Shown here: positions 1-6,772 of the stretch, piece after piece
Layout of the letters: each line of letters starts with the position of its first letter
Numbering within the stretch: position 1 is the stretch's first letter
NCBI GenBank assembly: GCA_051646185.1
Contig: JBOFCS010000106.1
Span: 1-24,761, forward strand
Source of the DNA: JBOFCS01 sp051646185
GTDB lineage: Bacteria > Actinomycetota > Actinomycetes > Mycobacteriales > Mycobacteriaceae
Direction of reading: 5' to 3'
DNA: 24,761 nt
Notes under the pieces: generated by a model
What the model was told of the DNA's origin: nothing
Database searches by the model: none
What the model saw: the letters and a program-made list of their open reading frames with translations, nothing else
Program-made: the position numbers and the translations under genes

Positions 1-56
1 ACCCAGGGTGTGGGTAACTCCTGACCCGCAGGCTGTGTGCTTGTAGCGGGAGGATG

Positions 57-705
57 TGTTTCCCGCAGAAGGCTTATCCGCCCGAGTTCTGTAGCAATGT
101 GATCGCAGTGCCCTAACGACATTTCAGGATTACCGAGTAGTGTTTGCAGCGCTGGATTTCGATTGATGGTCGCCGGGGCGCTGGCAGAAAGTTGACCACC
201 AAGGCTACAACATGTGGCTTAAACACCCTGTTTCACAGCGCGATTGGTATGATACGCGGCTGATCAATGCTGCCTTTGATAGTTTTGCCCGATGACCTGG
301 AGTTGCGCCTCGGAGAACCGGGGGCAGGTTGTGCAACCTACAGAAGATCCACACGGTGCACACCAAGATCCGTGGACGTAACCAACAGCCCGGACTGCCG
401 GTGTACGATGACTCGGTAGAATACGAGTTTCACAGCAGTACAAGGGATACGGTACGTCTTACTGGAGCATCTCTTGCACGACAGCGCTTGGGGGAACAAC
501 GCAGCTATGGAATCGTTCTTCCCCCTGACACAAAAGAACATCCCGAATCGGCACCGTTAGGACAGTCAAAAAGCAACTCAGGGTAGTCTTCGCGCAGTGG
601 ACTAGTAGGACTATCATCGGCGGCGCCTACAACTCGCCCTCAGCACACTCACCCCATCAAAGTTGAGACAATCAACGAGGCCGCAATCGTTGCCCAAAAA
701 AGTTG
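57..705 (+). mobile_element. IS3-family insertion sequence remnant (decayed orfA and orfB)
   Basis: No intact gene remains, but translated pieces line up in order with IS3 transposase. From 60, one frame reads like the start of OrfA (KAYPPEF...NVIAV), then after stops RITE-stop-CLQRWIS, the end of the OrfA helix-turn-helix. From about 224, HPVSQRDWYDTRLINAAFD matches the start of OrfB. At about 345-430 comes a piece ending RGRNQQPGLPVYDDSVEYEF, which matches the IS3 motif RGxxRxxGPPVHDDLV. At 480-557, DSAWGNNAAMESFF matches the GDNAAMESFF motif near the end of the DDE domain. At 660-700, VETINEAAIVAQKS-stop resembles the OrfB C-terminus. Most of the DDE core between 430 and 480 is deleted, and stops and frameshifts break the rest. 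The element is dead. I did not find clean terminal inverted repeats, so the limits are approximate. Confidence 0.8.
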
Positions 706-1044
706 ACCGAACCGAGTCGGCGACATTAGGGGCAGGCTCGACTTAGTTATTTTATGTATAAATATTTAGTATACAATAAAATTAAGTTACCCAGACATTG
801 AAGCACTACTGTCTGATACTAAAATTTTTGGTGTGCAACAAATTCCAGTATCACAGTGATTTTCTTATCAACCGAATTAACTAACACTATGCAGTATCGA
901 TTAAGTAAAATAAACATCGTGCATGCTCAAAATCGATAATATGAGAATTTTACACTAGTGACACCAGCTATATCTTGTCATCAGAGTTAACGTGATCGCC
1001 AAAATGTACCAGCTAATTAAGCCGAGGCCCCGCATACTAAAGTT
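706..1044. other. AT-rich intergenic region without a recognisable gene
   Basis: This 339-base stretch is clearly more AT-rich than its surroundings and has no ORF with a start and ribosome binding site. It lies between the IS3 remnant and the 3' end of the acyl-CoA dehydrogenase operon. No strong hairpin with a T-run was found after the operon stop at 1045. It marks the left edge of the catabolic block. Confidence 0.6.
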
Positions 1045-2298
1045 TCAACTTAATAGCGCTTTGGCGATATGCGTAACCTGAATCTCGTTACTACCGGCAT
1101 AGATCATCAATGACTTGGCATCCCGCGCCAACTGTTCCACACGATACTCAGCCATATACCCGTTGCCACCGAAAAGCTGAACAGCTTCCATTGCAACATC
1201 TGTAGCTGCTTCGGAAGCATAGAGTTTCATTGATGATGCCTCTGCAAGGGTCGGAATCTTTCCAGATTTAAGCTTCTCTACTGTTTGAAAAACCATATTT
1301 TGCACATTCATTCGTGCGACTTCCATTTTTGCTAACTTAAGTTGAATGAGCTGAAACTTTCCGATTTCCTGCCCCCATAATTTACGATTTTTAGAGTACT
1401 CAATACAAAGACGGTGGCACTCATTAATGATGCCAAGTGCTAGCACCGCAACACCAGCCCGCTCAGCAATAAAGTTGGCACGGGCACTCTCCCTGCCATC
1501 TCCGCTACCATGCTCTTCCGTTTCACCTAGGAGCCTATCTTTACCCAGTCTGACATTATCAAAAAACAATTCACCTGTAGGTGAAGACATCATTCCCATT
1601 TTTTTGAATGGCTTCCCCTGAACTAGACCTTCCATTCCCGAATCTAAAACAAAAGTAAGAACTTTTCGATCACGCTTATCTCCACCCGTGCCTTCATCAA
1701 GCTTTGCATACACCACCAAAGTATCAGCAAAAGGACCGTTAGAAATAAAGGTTTTTTGGCCATTGAGAATATAATCATCACCATCACGCTTAACGTAGGT
1801 TTTCATTCCACCAAATGCATCAGATCCTGAATCAGGCTCCGTGATAGCCCATCCTGCAAATTTTTTCAGCGTAAGAAGATCTGTAAGCCAGCGTTCTTTC
1901 TGAGCTAATGTCCCCCTAGACATTATTGTACCTGCACCAAGACCTAAACTTGTACCAAGGGTGGCAACCACACCCAGGCTTACTCCAGACAGCTCGCTAA
2001 CAAGCATAAGCCCCATCGATATCTGCGCAGATAAATCGCTGGAAAATTTCTTCTCCTTATTAGGGTCAGAACTTTGGTCTGAACCTTTTTCAGACTTTTT
2101 CCGTTCTTTATTAAGTATTTTTTCAGCCATTTCAGATGCCATAACATCTAGGCCAAAATCAGCAAACAGCTTACGCAGCAAATCATAAGGCAGCATTTCG
2201 CCGCTTTCAAGCGCATCAACATTAGGTCGAATTTCTCGATTAATGAACTCTTGCAGGCTATCACGTATTAGCAGATCCGTTTTTGACCACTCAATCAT
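1045..2298 (-). CDS. Acyl-CoA dehydrogenase (FadE-like)
   Basis: FAD-dependent acyl-CoA dehydrogenase, 417 aa, expected to make trans-2-enoyl-CoA in the first step of beta-oxidation. The family signature AITEPDSGSDAFGG is at 151-164, the nucleotide-contact region NGQKTFISNG at 179-188, and the C-terminal QLFGGNGYMAEYRVEQLARD at 374-393. At the usual SCAD/MCAD catalytic Glu position the protein has Ala401 (IYAGSNEIQ). Glu279 in the helix-G stretch FIAERAGVAVLALG sits where isovaleryl-CoA and long-chain enzymes carry their base, so it is probably active. A charged, low-complexity insert lies at about 62-90. I chose the ATG at 2298 because AAGGA precedes it by 6 nt and the protein begins as its relatives do; a longer frame to 2427 would run into the upstream SDR gene. 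It is the last gene of the operon, 13 nt after the SDR stop. Confidence 0.93.
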   Translation of the reverse strand: MIEWSKTDLLIRDSLQEFINREIRPNVDALESGEMLPYDLLRKLFADFGLDVMASEMAEKILNKERKKSEKGSDQSSDPNKEKKFSSDLSAQISMGLMLVSELSGVSLGVVATLGTSLGLGAGTIMSRGTLAQKERWLTDLLTLKKFAGWAITEPDSGSDAFGGMKTYVKRDGDDYILNGQKTFISNGPFADTLVVYAKLDEGTGGDKRDRKVLTFVLDSGMEGLVQGKPFKKMGMMSSPTGELFFDNVRLGKDRLLGETEEHGSGDGRESARANFIAERAGVAVLALGIINECHRLCIEYSKNRKLWGQEIGKFQLIQLKLAKMEVARMNVQNMVFQTVEKLKSGKIPTLAEASSMKLYASEAATDVAMEAVQLFGGNGYMAEYRVEQLARDAKSLMIYAGSNEIQVTHIAKALLS

Positions 2299-2311
2299 AT
2301 TATTCCTTATA

Positions 2312-3187
2312 TTATTTGTTAGGTAAAAGTTCAGCAATAGTGCTAATCGACCAAGCACCTTCAGTTTCAACCGTGTAACAATCAGACCAACCATTGAGCT
2401 CTGAAATCGCTCCACCTTGAACTGCAAAAACCTTTCCAGTTAACGGGCAATCTTCGGTTGCAAGATAAGCAACCAGAGGCGATATATTTGCAGGGCTGAA
2501 AGCATCAAATTCCCCTTCGGCAACTTCGGCACCCAGTATCGCACCCATCCCTGGGGTAGCTAAAGTAAGTCGAGTTCTAGCAATAGGAGCAATTGCGTTA
2601 ACCCGAACTCCATATCGTTCAAGTTCATCAGCAGCAACAAGAGTAAGTGCCGCTATACCTGCTTTTGCTGCACCATAGTTTGCTTGTCCGGCATTGGGCA
2701 TCGTAACTCCGGAAGCTGACGCAGTATTGATGACCGCGGCTTTTGGCTGATTACCTGCTTTAGATTGATCTTTCCAATATGCAGCTGCATGATGGAGAAC
2801 GGCTGCATGGCCTTTAAGGTGGACCTCAACTACTTTATCCCACTCAGACTCTTGCATTGAAGCGATAAATGAATCCCGAAGAATTCCAGCATTATTAATA
2901 ACTACATCAAGTGAACCAAAACTGCTGACCGCCTGATTAATTAAAGCTTCAGCACCTGCCCAAGTAGAAATATTATCTGTATTAGCAACTGCAGTTCCAC
3001 CAGCTTGAATAATTTCATTAACAACATCTTGTGCTGGTCCGCTATCTATACCATCACCAGAATTACTTCCACCTAAATCATTAACGAGGACTGAGGCACC
3101 TTCTTGAGCGAAAAGCAGTGCATGCTCACGCCCAATACCCCTACCCGCACCGGTGATGACAACAACTCGACCTTGCAATGCTCCCAC
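2312..3187 (-). CDS. SDR-family 3-hydroxyacyl-CoA dehydrogenase (MFE-2-like)
   Basis: Short-chain dehydrogenase of 291 aa. The cofactor loop TGAGRGIG is at 12-19, NNAG at 98-101, the catalytic Ser in NTASASG (155-160), Tyr171 and Lys175 (YGAAK). After the fold's second strand it has VNDLGGSNSGDG, the pattern of the dehydrogenase part of peroxisomal multifunctional enzyme 2 (HSD17B4) rather than of FabG. The likely job is NAD-dependent oxidation of (3R)-hydroxyacyl-CoA to 3-ketoacyl-CoA, taking the product of the adjacent MaoC hydratase. The start is GTG at 3187, with AGGAG 6 nt upstream. It lies 60 nt after maoC and 13 nt before the acyl-CoA dehydrogenase in one operon. Substrate chain is not determined. 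Confidence 0.9.
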   Translation of the reverse strand: MGALQGRVVVITGAGRGIGREHALLFAQEGASVLVNDLGGSNSGDGIDSGPAQDVVNEIIQAGGTAVANTDNISTWAGAEALINQAVSSFGSLDVVINNAGILRDSFIASMQESEWDKVVEVHLKGHAAVLHHAAAYWKDQSKAGNQPKAAVINTASASGVTMPNAGQANYGAAKAGIAALTLVAADELERYGVRVNAIAPIARTRLTLATPGMGAILGAEVAEGEFDAFSPANISPLVAYLATEDCPLTGKVFAVQGGAISELNGWSDCYTVETEGAWSISTIAELLPNK

Positions 3188-3247
3188 AACATCTCCTAAA
3201 GAATAAAGTTATCCAAGTTATATTCTGAACATAAAGAAATACTTAAA

Positions 3248-4108
3248 CTAAGCGCTAATTTCCGCAAGGCCATCAGTAATAACAAAATCCTCACCACGTG
3301 AGGTCTCAAATGAATACGATGTCATACCGGGTTCAAACTTTGTTCTATATATTCTTGTTTCGATATCATCATTGGGAATGACCATCTTTGAAAAGCGCAC
3401 CGCTAGACGCTTAAGGCGTCTGACATCCGAATCTCCAACTTCAGTCAGTAATGCCCATGAAGCAAAAGCCATCGTACAAAGTCCATGCGCAATAATTCCA
3501 GGTAAACCGGATTCTTTAGCAAATTCTTCATCCAAATGAATAGGCATAGGATCGCCTGCGGCTGGCCCGTATCGAAATGTCTGGTCTGCATCTATGTGCT
3601 GCACTAAACTTGCTGTTGGCTTCTGACTGCGCAATTCCTTGGCAAAGCTATGCTCCGGACTTAACTCTCCGACCGTCTTACCAACATTAAAACCACGAAC
3701 AAAGCAAGTTACATATTGCTCATTAACCAGCTCTCCAGCATCCGTGTGACATTCAAGTAGTATGCTCGCTCGAGTGCCATTTTCCAGCCCCTGATATCCT
3801 GTTAACTTACCCCGTGATACTAATTTATCCCCTGGGTAAATTGGTCTATAAAATCTAAAATCTTGTTCTCCATGAACAATACGTGGTATCAGTTCCACAG
3901 GCATAACTTCTATAGCTGGGGCAATTAATGAATCAAACACAGGTACAATTGCAAAAACAGGCGGGGCAATGTCTCCACTTCGGTGCGACTCAATCGGATC
4001 ATTTGTTGCTTCGGCGTATTCTTTAATTCTTTCTCGAGTGACTTCAAACCGATCTTCGTCTGTCCATACCCCTAAACCTGCGTCATTAAATTCTAATTTC
4101 TTACCCAT
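3248..4108 (-). CDS. MaoC-family enoyl-CoA hydratase 2
   Basis: 286 aa, the usual length for a double hot-dog hydratase 2. The N-terminal half (about 1-140) is the non-catalytic hot-dog and the C-terminal half (about 165-286) holds the active site: AAGDPMPIHLDEEFA with Asp186 and His191, followed by GLPGIIAHGLCTMAF. The Asn of the classical GDxNPLH motif is Met188 here; I believe this variant is common in actinobacterial members. It should hydrate trans-2-enoyl-CoA to (3R)-hydroxyacyl-CoA, the stereochemistry that MFE-2-type SDRs use. AAGGAG lies 8 nt before the ATG. It sits 29 nt after the SRPBCC gene and 60 nt before the SDR. In eukaryotic MFE-2 these two activities are fused in one protein. 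Confidence 0.92.
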   Translation of the reverse strand: MGKKLEFNDAGLGVWTDEDRFEVTRERIKEYAEATNDPIESHRSGDIAPPVFAIVPVFDSLIAPAIEVMPVELIPRIVHGEQDFRFYRPIYPGDKLVSRGKLTGYQGLENGTRASILLECHTDAGELVNEQYVTCFVRGFNVGKTVGELSPEHSFAKELRSQKPTASLVQHIDADQTFRYGPAAGDPMPIHLDEEFAKESGLPGIIAHGLCTMAFASWALLTEVGDSDVRRLKRLAVRFSKMVIPNDDIETRIYRTKFEPGMTSYSFETSRGEDFVITDGLAEISA

Positions 4109-4137
4109 ACCGATAACTCCTTTTATTCAAGTAAAAT

Positions 4138-4578
4138 TCAGGAACCATTCAGGGCTAAATCATCTAATCGCACAAGTGATTCATCTAGTTGCTTACTACC
4201 ATCTTTTTCTACGGCCTTGCCCAACGCCCCTTTTATTAACGCGCCTTCAAACTCCCCTGAAACCGTGATCCTGCTACCAGCCTCCAAAGGTTCAATAGAA
4301 AAACTGAACTCAGTCTTAACTCCAGCCATCCCCGTTCCTACAAGTACGAGTTTCTTCGGCACTTCTACTGCAGCTACGGTCCATTCAATTTTATTAGCCA
4401 TGCCGAGCATCAATATTTTTGCTACTAGTTTGGTTCCTTCAGACAATATAGTTGGGGGCTCTTCCATCCACCGCTCATGGATAGTAAACCACTGTCCCCA
4501 AGTGCTTAAGTTAGATACCACTTCCCATAAAGCATGTGGGCTTGCAGTAAGATCTTTACTTGCTTCGATATATCCCAT
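4138..4578 (-). CDS. SRPBCC (START/polyketide-cyclase-like) lipid-binding protein
   Basis: 146 aa, single-domain helix-grip protein. Recognisable are the first strand (YIEASKDLTASP), the helix and loop ALWEVVSNLSTWGQWF at 17-32, a central run of strands ending in EFSFSIEPLEAGSRITVSGEFEG, and a long C-terminal helix. Such proteins bind hydrophobic ligands in a cavity, and some are enzymes. No catalytic residues can be named here. It lies between the thiolase (42 nt gap) and the hydratase (29 nt), with AGGAGA 7 nt before the ATG, so it is co-transcribed with the beta-oxidation enzymes. A role as carrier or binder of the lipid substrate is an inference from that position. Its exact function is unknown. 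Confidence 0.8.
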   Translation of the reverse strand: MGYIEASKDLTASPHALWEVVSNLSTWGQWFTIHERWMEEPPTILSEGTKLVAKILMLGMANKIEWTVAAVEVPKKLVLVGTGMAGVKTEFSFSIEPLEAGSRITVSGEFEGALIKGALGKAVEKDGSKQLDESLVRLDDLALNGS

Positions 4579-4620
4579 AGTTTCTCTCCTAGTTGAAGGT
4601 TATAAAAGCGATGCCTAGAT

Positions 4621-5808
4621 TTAACGCTCGGCGCGTTGGTAAGCCGTAACAACTGCAGCACCACCAAGACCGATATTGTGCTGAAGAGCTGCAGTAACAT
4701 TAGCTACCTGCCTCTTATCTGCATCACCTCTTAATTGCCAAGTTAATTCAGCACATTGAGCAAGCCCTGTTGCGCCTAAAGGATGCCCTTTGGAGATCAG
4801 CCCCCCAGACGGATTCACCACCCATCGGCCACCATAGGTAGTCTCACCCGCATCAATCAGTTTTCCCGCATCTCCTTTGGGGCACAAGCCAAGCGCTTCA
4901 TAAAGAAGTAATTCGTTGGCTGAGAAACAATCATGTAATTCAATTACTTGAAAGTCTCCTGCACCTAAACCTGCTTGTTCATATACATTTTGGGCAGCAT
5001 GAACATTCATATCATAGCCAATAATGTTCTTACAGGTTCCATCGAATGTTGATTGAAAATCTGTAACCATTGACTGTCCAACAATTTCCACAGCACGACT
5101 AGCTAATCCGTGTTTATCAACAAATTCCTCACTAGCAAGAATTGCAGCTCCAGAGCCATCCGAAGTGGGTGAGCACTGTAATTTTGTCAGTGGATCATAG
5201 ATCATTCGTGAATCACGAATTTCATCTAAAGAGTACTCATCCTGAAATTGTGCGTATGGATTGTTTACCGAATGCTTATGATTTTTATACCCGATTTTTG
5301 CAAAATGTTCAGCGGTAGTTCCATACTCTTGCATGTGCTCGCGCCCTGCGGCTCCAAACATCCATGGTGCGGGCGGAAACAATACCTCTGAAATTTCAGC
5401 CAGAGCCTCCATATGTTTGGCCATAGGCTGTTCTCGGTCATTATAGGTTGATCCCAATGAGCCAGGTTGCATCTTCTCAAATCCAAGGGCAAGAGTGCAG
5501 TCTGCTATGCCACCTCTAATTGCTTGCGCTGCAAGGTAAAGTGCCGTTGATCCGGTGGAACAATTATTATTCACATTGACTACTGGTATACCAGTCATGC
5601 CTAATTCATAAAGTGCACGTTGCCCTGAAGTGGACTCCCCATATACATACCCTACATAGGCTTGCTGGACTTCCTTGTAAGAAATTCCAGCATCATTGAG
5701 GGCCTTGTTCCCAGCTTCTTTAGACATTTGAGGGTAATCCCAGTTTTCAATGCTTCCTGGTTTTTCAAACTTTGTCATCCCAACTCCGATGACGTATACC
5801 TTATTCAC
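4621..5808 (-). CDS. SCPx-type thiolase (lipid-transfer protein family acetyl-CoA acyltransferase)
   Basis: 395 aa. Along almost its whole length it resembles the thiolase domain of animal sterol carrier protein X: GVGMTKFEKPGS at 8-19, VNVNNNCSTGSTAL with the nucleophile Cys83, NNPYAQFQDEYSLDE at 182-196, HDCF at 292-295 (Cys294) and GHPLGATG at 341-348 (His342). Both cysteines and the histidine needed for thiolysis are present, unlike the mycobacterial Ltp2-type aldolases. It should cleave 3-ketoacyl-CoA, and family members accept 2-methyl-branched chains. The C-terminal SCP2 domain of the animal enzyme is absent. The start is GTG at 5808, with GGAAGGGG about 8 nt upstream. It is the first gene of the five-gene operon, behind a promoter covered by an inverted repeat. 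Confidence 0.94.
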   Translation of the reverse strand: MNKVYVIGVGMTKFEKPGSIENWDYPQMSKEAGNKALNDAGISYKEVQQAYVGYVYGESTSGQRALYELGMTGIPVVNVNNNCSTGSTALYLAAQAIRGGIADCTLALGFEKMQPGSLGSTYNDREQPMAKHMEALAEISEVLFPPAPWMFGAAGREHMQEYGTTAEHFAKIGYKNHKHSVNNPYAQFQDEYSLDEIRDSRMIYDPLTKLQCSPTSDGSGAAILASEEFVDKHGLASRAVEIVGQSMVTDFQSTFDGTCKNIIGYDMNVHAAQNVYEQAGLGAGDFQVIELHDCFSANELLLYEALGLCPKGDAGKLIDAGETTYGGRWVVNPSGGLISKGHPLGATGLAQCAELTWQLRGDADKRQVANVTAALQHNIGLGGAAVVTAYQRAER

Positions 5809-5876
5809 TCTTGCGCCCCTTCCTGCTAGTGCGTATGTCCTCTGTGATGATTTAGACCACCATTTCAGTTACTAGA

Positions 5877-5906
5877 AAACATACACTCATGAACGCATGT
5901 TTACAA
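5877..5906 (-). promoter_or_regulatory. Promoter of the thiolase operon with overlapping operator-like palindrome
   Basis: On the minus strand TTGTAA (5906-5901) and TATGTT (5883-5878) are separated by exactly 17 nt, each matching the -35 and -10 consensus at 4 of 6 bases. The same stretch is an imperfect palindrome, 5877-5902, with outer arms AAACAT/ATGTTT and a central TCATGA; 20 of 26 positions are symmetric. A TetR dimer bound here would cover the promoter. The TetR gene at 6019-6636 is the nearest candidate. Confidence 0.55.
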
Positions 5907-5961
5907 GGGGTGCTTGCAACCATGCCGAATTAAATACACTAACCAAATCTCAACAGCCGAG

Positions 5962-6000
5962 TAACTAGGGCTTGTGTACCCAGTTCACAAGCCCTAGTTA
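5962..6000 (-). terminator. Hairpin terminator after the TetR gene
   Basis: A perfect 15-bp stem (TAACTAGGGCTTGTG and its complement) with a 9-nt loop begins 19 nt beyond the TetR stop codon. There is no T-run on the minus strand, as is common for actinobacterial terminators. It separates the regulator's transcript from the thiolase operon. Confidence 0.65.
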
Positions 6001-6018
6001 TCTAACGAATCCCTACAA

Positions 6019-6636
6019 TCAGAAACCTGAGCTAATCTTTAATAAATTCCCGGCAGCCCGGTCCCAGCGGCGTTTTGCCCTCCGCGGATCTGAATCCACA
6101 TAACTTGATACCAAAATGCCGCGAATAGTATCCATCGCAATGTAAGCAAAATCCCTGGCCTCACGCTGACGTTTCTCCGGCACGTACTGAGTAACCAATG
6201 AAAGAATGTCACTAACAACAATTGGTTCAAATTTTCGCATTTGCTCGGCCAAAATAGAATCCGTCCTACCTGCTACCCAAAGCTCAACTGTTGCAATAAA
6301 TACAGGGCCAGAATGGACATCCCAGATAAGGTCTAAGATACGCTTTTGTAGATTATCGCCATTTTTAAACGAATCAATTTTCTTCATCGCCGCATGTGTG
6401 CGTTTAGAAGCTAGATAGGTGATTGCCGCCATAACTAAATCAGTTTTAGAGCGAAAATGGTGAATCAATGCACCCCGTGTAACACCGGCTTTTTCTGCCA
6501 CCCGCAACGTCGTAGTACCTACGTAACCGTATGCAACTAAACAATCAATGGTTGAATCAAGTAAACGGGCTTGCATCTCAGTACTACGCTGTTCCTGGGT
6601 ACGCCGAATCATCTGTGTGCTATGTGCTTGCGCCAT
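6019..6636 (-). CDS. TetR-family transcriptional regulator
   Basis: 205 aa. The N-terminal DNA-binding domain is clear: ARLLDSTIDCLVAYGYVGTTTLRVAEKAGV (24-53), with the recognition helix TRGALIHHFRSKTDL at 54-68. The C-terminal ligand-binding domain (about 80-205) is helical and not assignable to a known ligand. It lies just upstream of the thiolase operon on the same strand, separated by a strong hairpin. The palindrome on the thiolase promoter is its most likely target, and an acyl-CoA or lipid ligand is an inference. The ATG at 6636 has only a distant AAGAGG. That motif is better spaced for an 8-codon frame (6646-6620) overlapping the start, so the 5' leader may be unusual. Confidence 0.9.
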   Translation of the reverse strand: MAQAHSTQMIRRTQEQRSTEMQARLLDSTIDCLVAYGYVGTTTLRVAEKAGVTRGALIHHFRSKTDLVMAAITYLASKRTHAAMKKIDSFKNGDNLQKRILDLIWDVHSGPVFIATVELWVAGRTDSILAEQMRKFEPIVVSDILSLVTQYVPEKRQREARDFAYIAMDTIRGILVSSYVDSDPRRAKRRWDRAAGNLLKISSGF

Positions 6637-6772
6637 ACTTAGACATTCTACCTCTTGCTCACAGCTCAGCTAACCTAAAGATGCCGTTCCTATTGCTGCA
6701 ACAATTTCTGATCACTGGCTGTCAAAATAGCAATCACAGCCCGGCTCCAGGTACTTATCTAGAGTGCACTCG

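Noticed and set aside
329..586. 85-codon plus-strand frame in the IS remnant
   Set aside because: It only spans a short part of the OrfB-like sequence and shifts frame relative to the NNAAMESFF motif, so it is a fossil and not a gene.
1045..2298. Acyl-CoA dehydrogenase as a dead enzyme because the canonical Glu is Ala
   Set aside because: An alternative Glu is present at the position used by isovaleryl-CoA and long-chain dehydrogenases.
6620..6646. Eight-codon frame overlapping the TetR start, with AAGAGG in front
   Set aside because: Too short to judge; the spacing could be chance and the regulator's transcription start is unknown.
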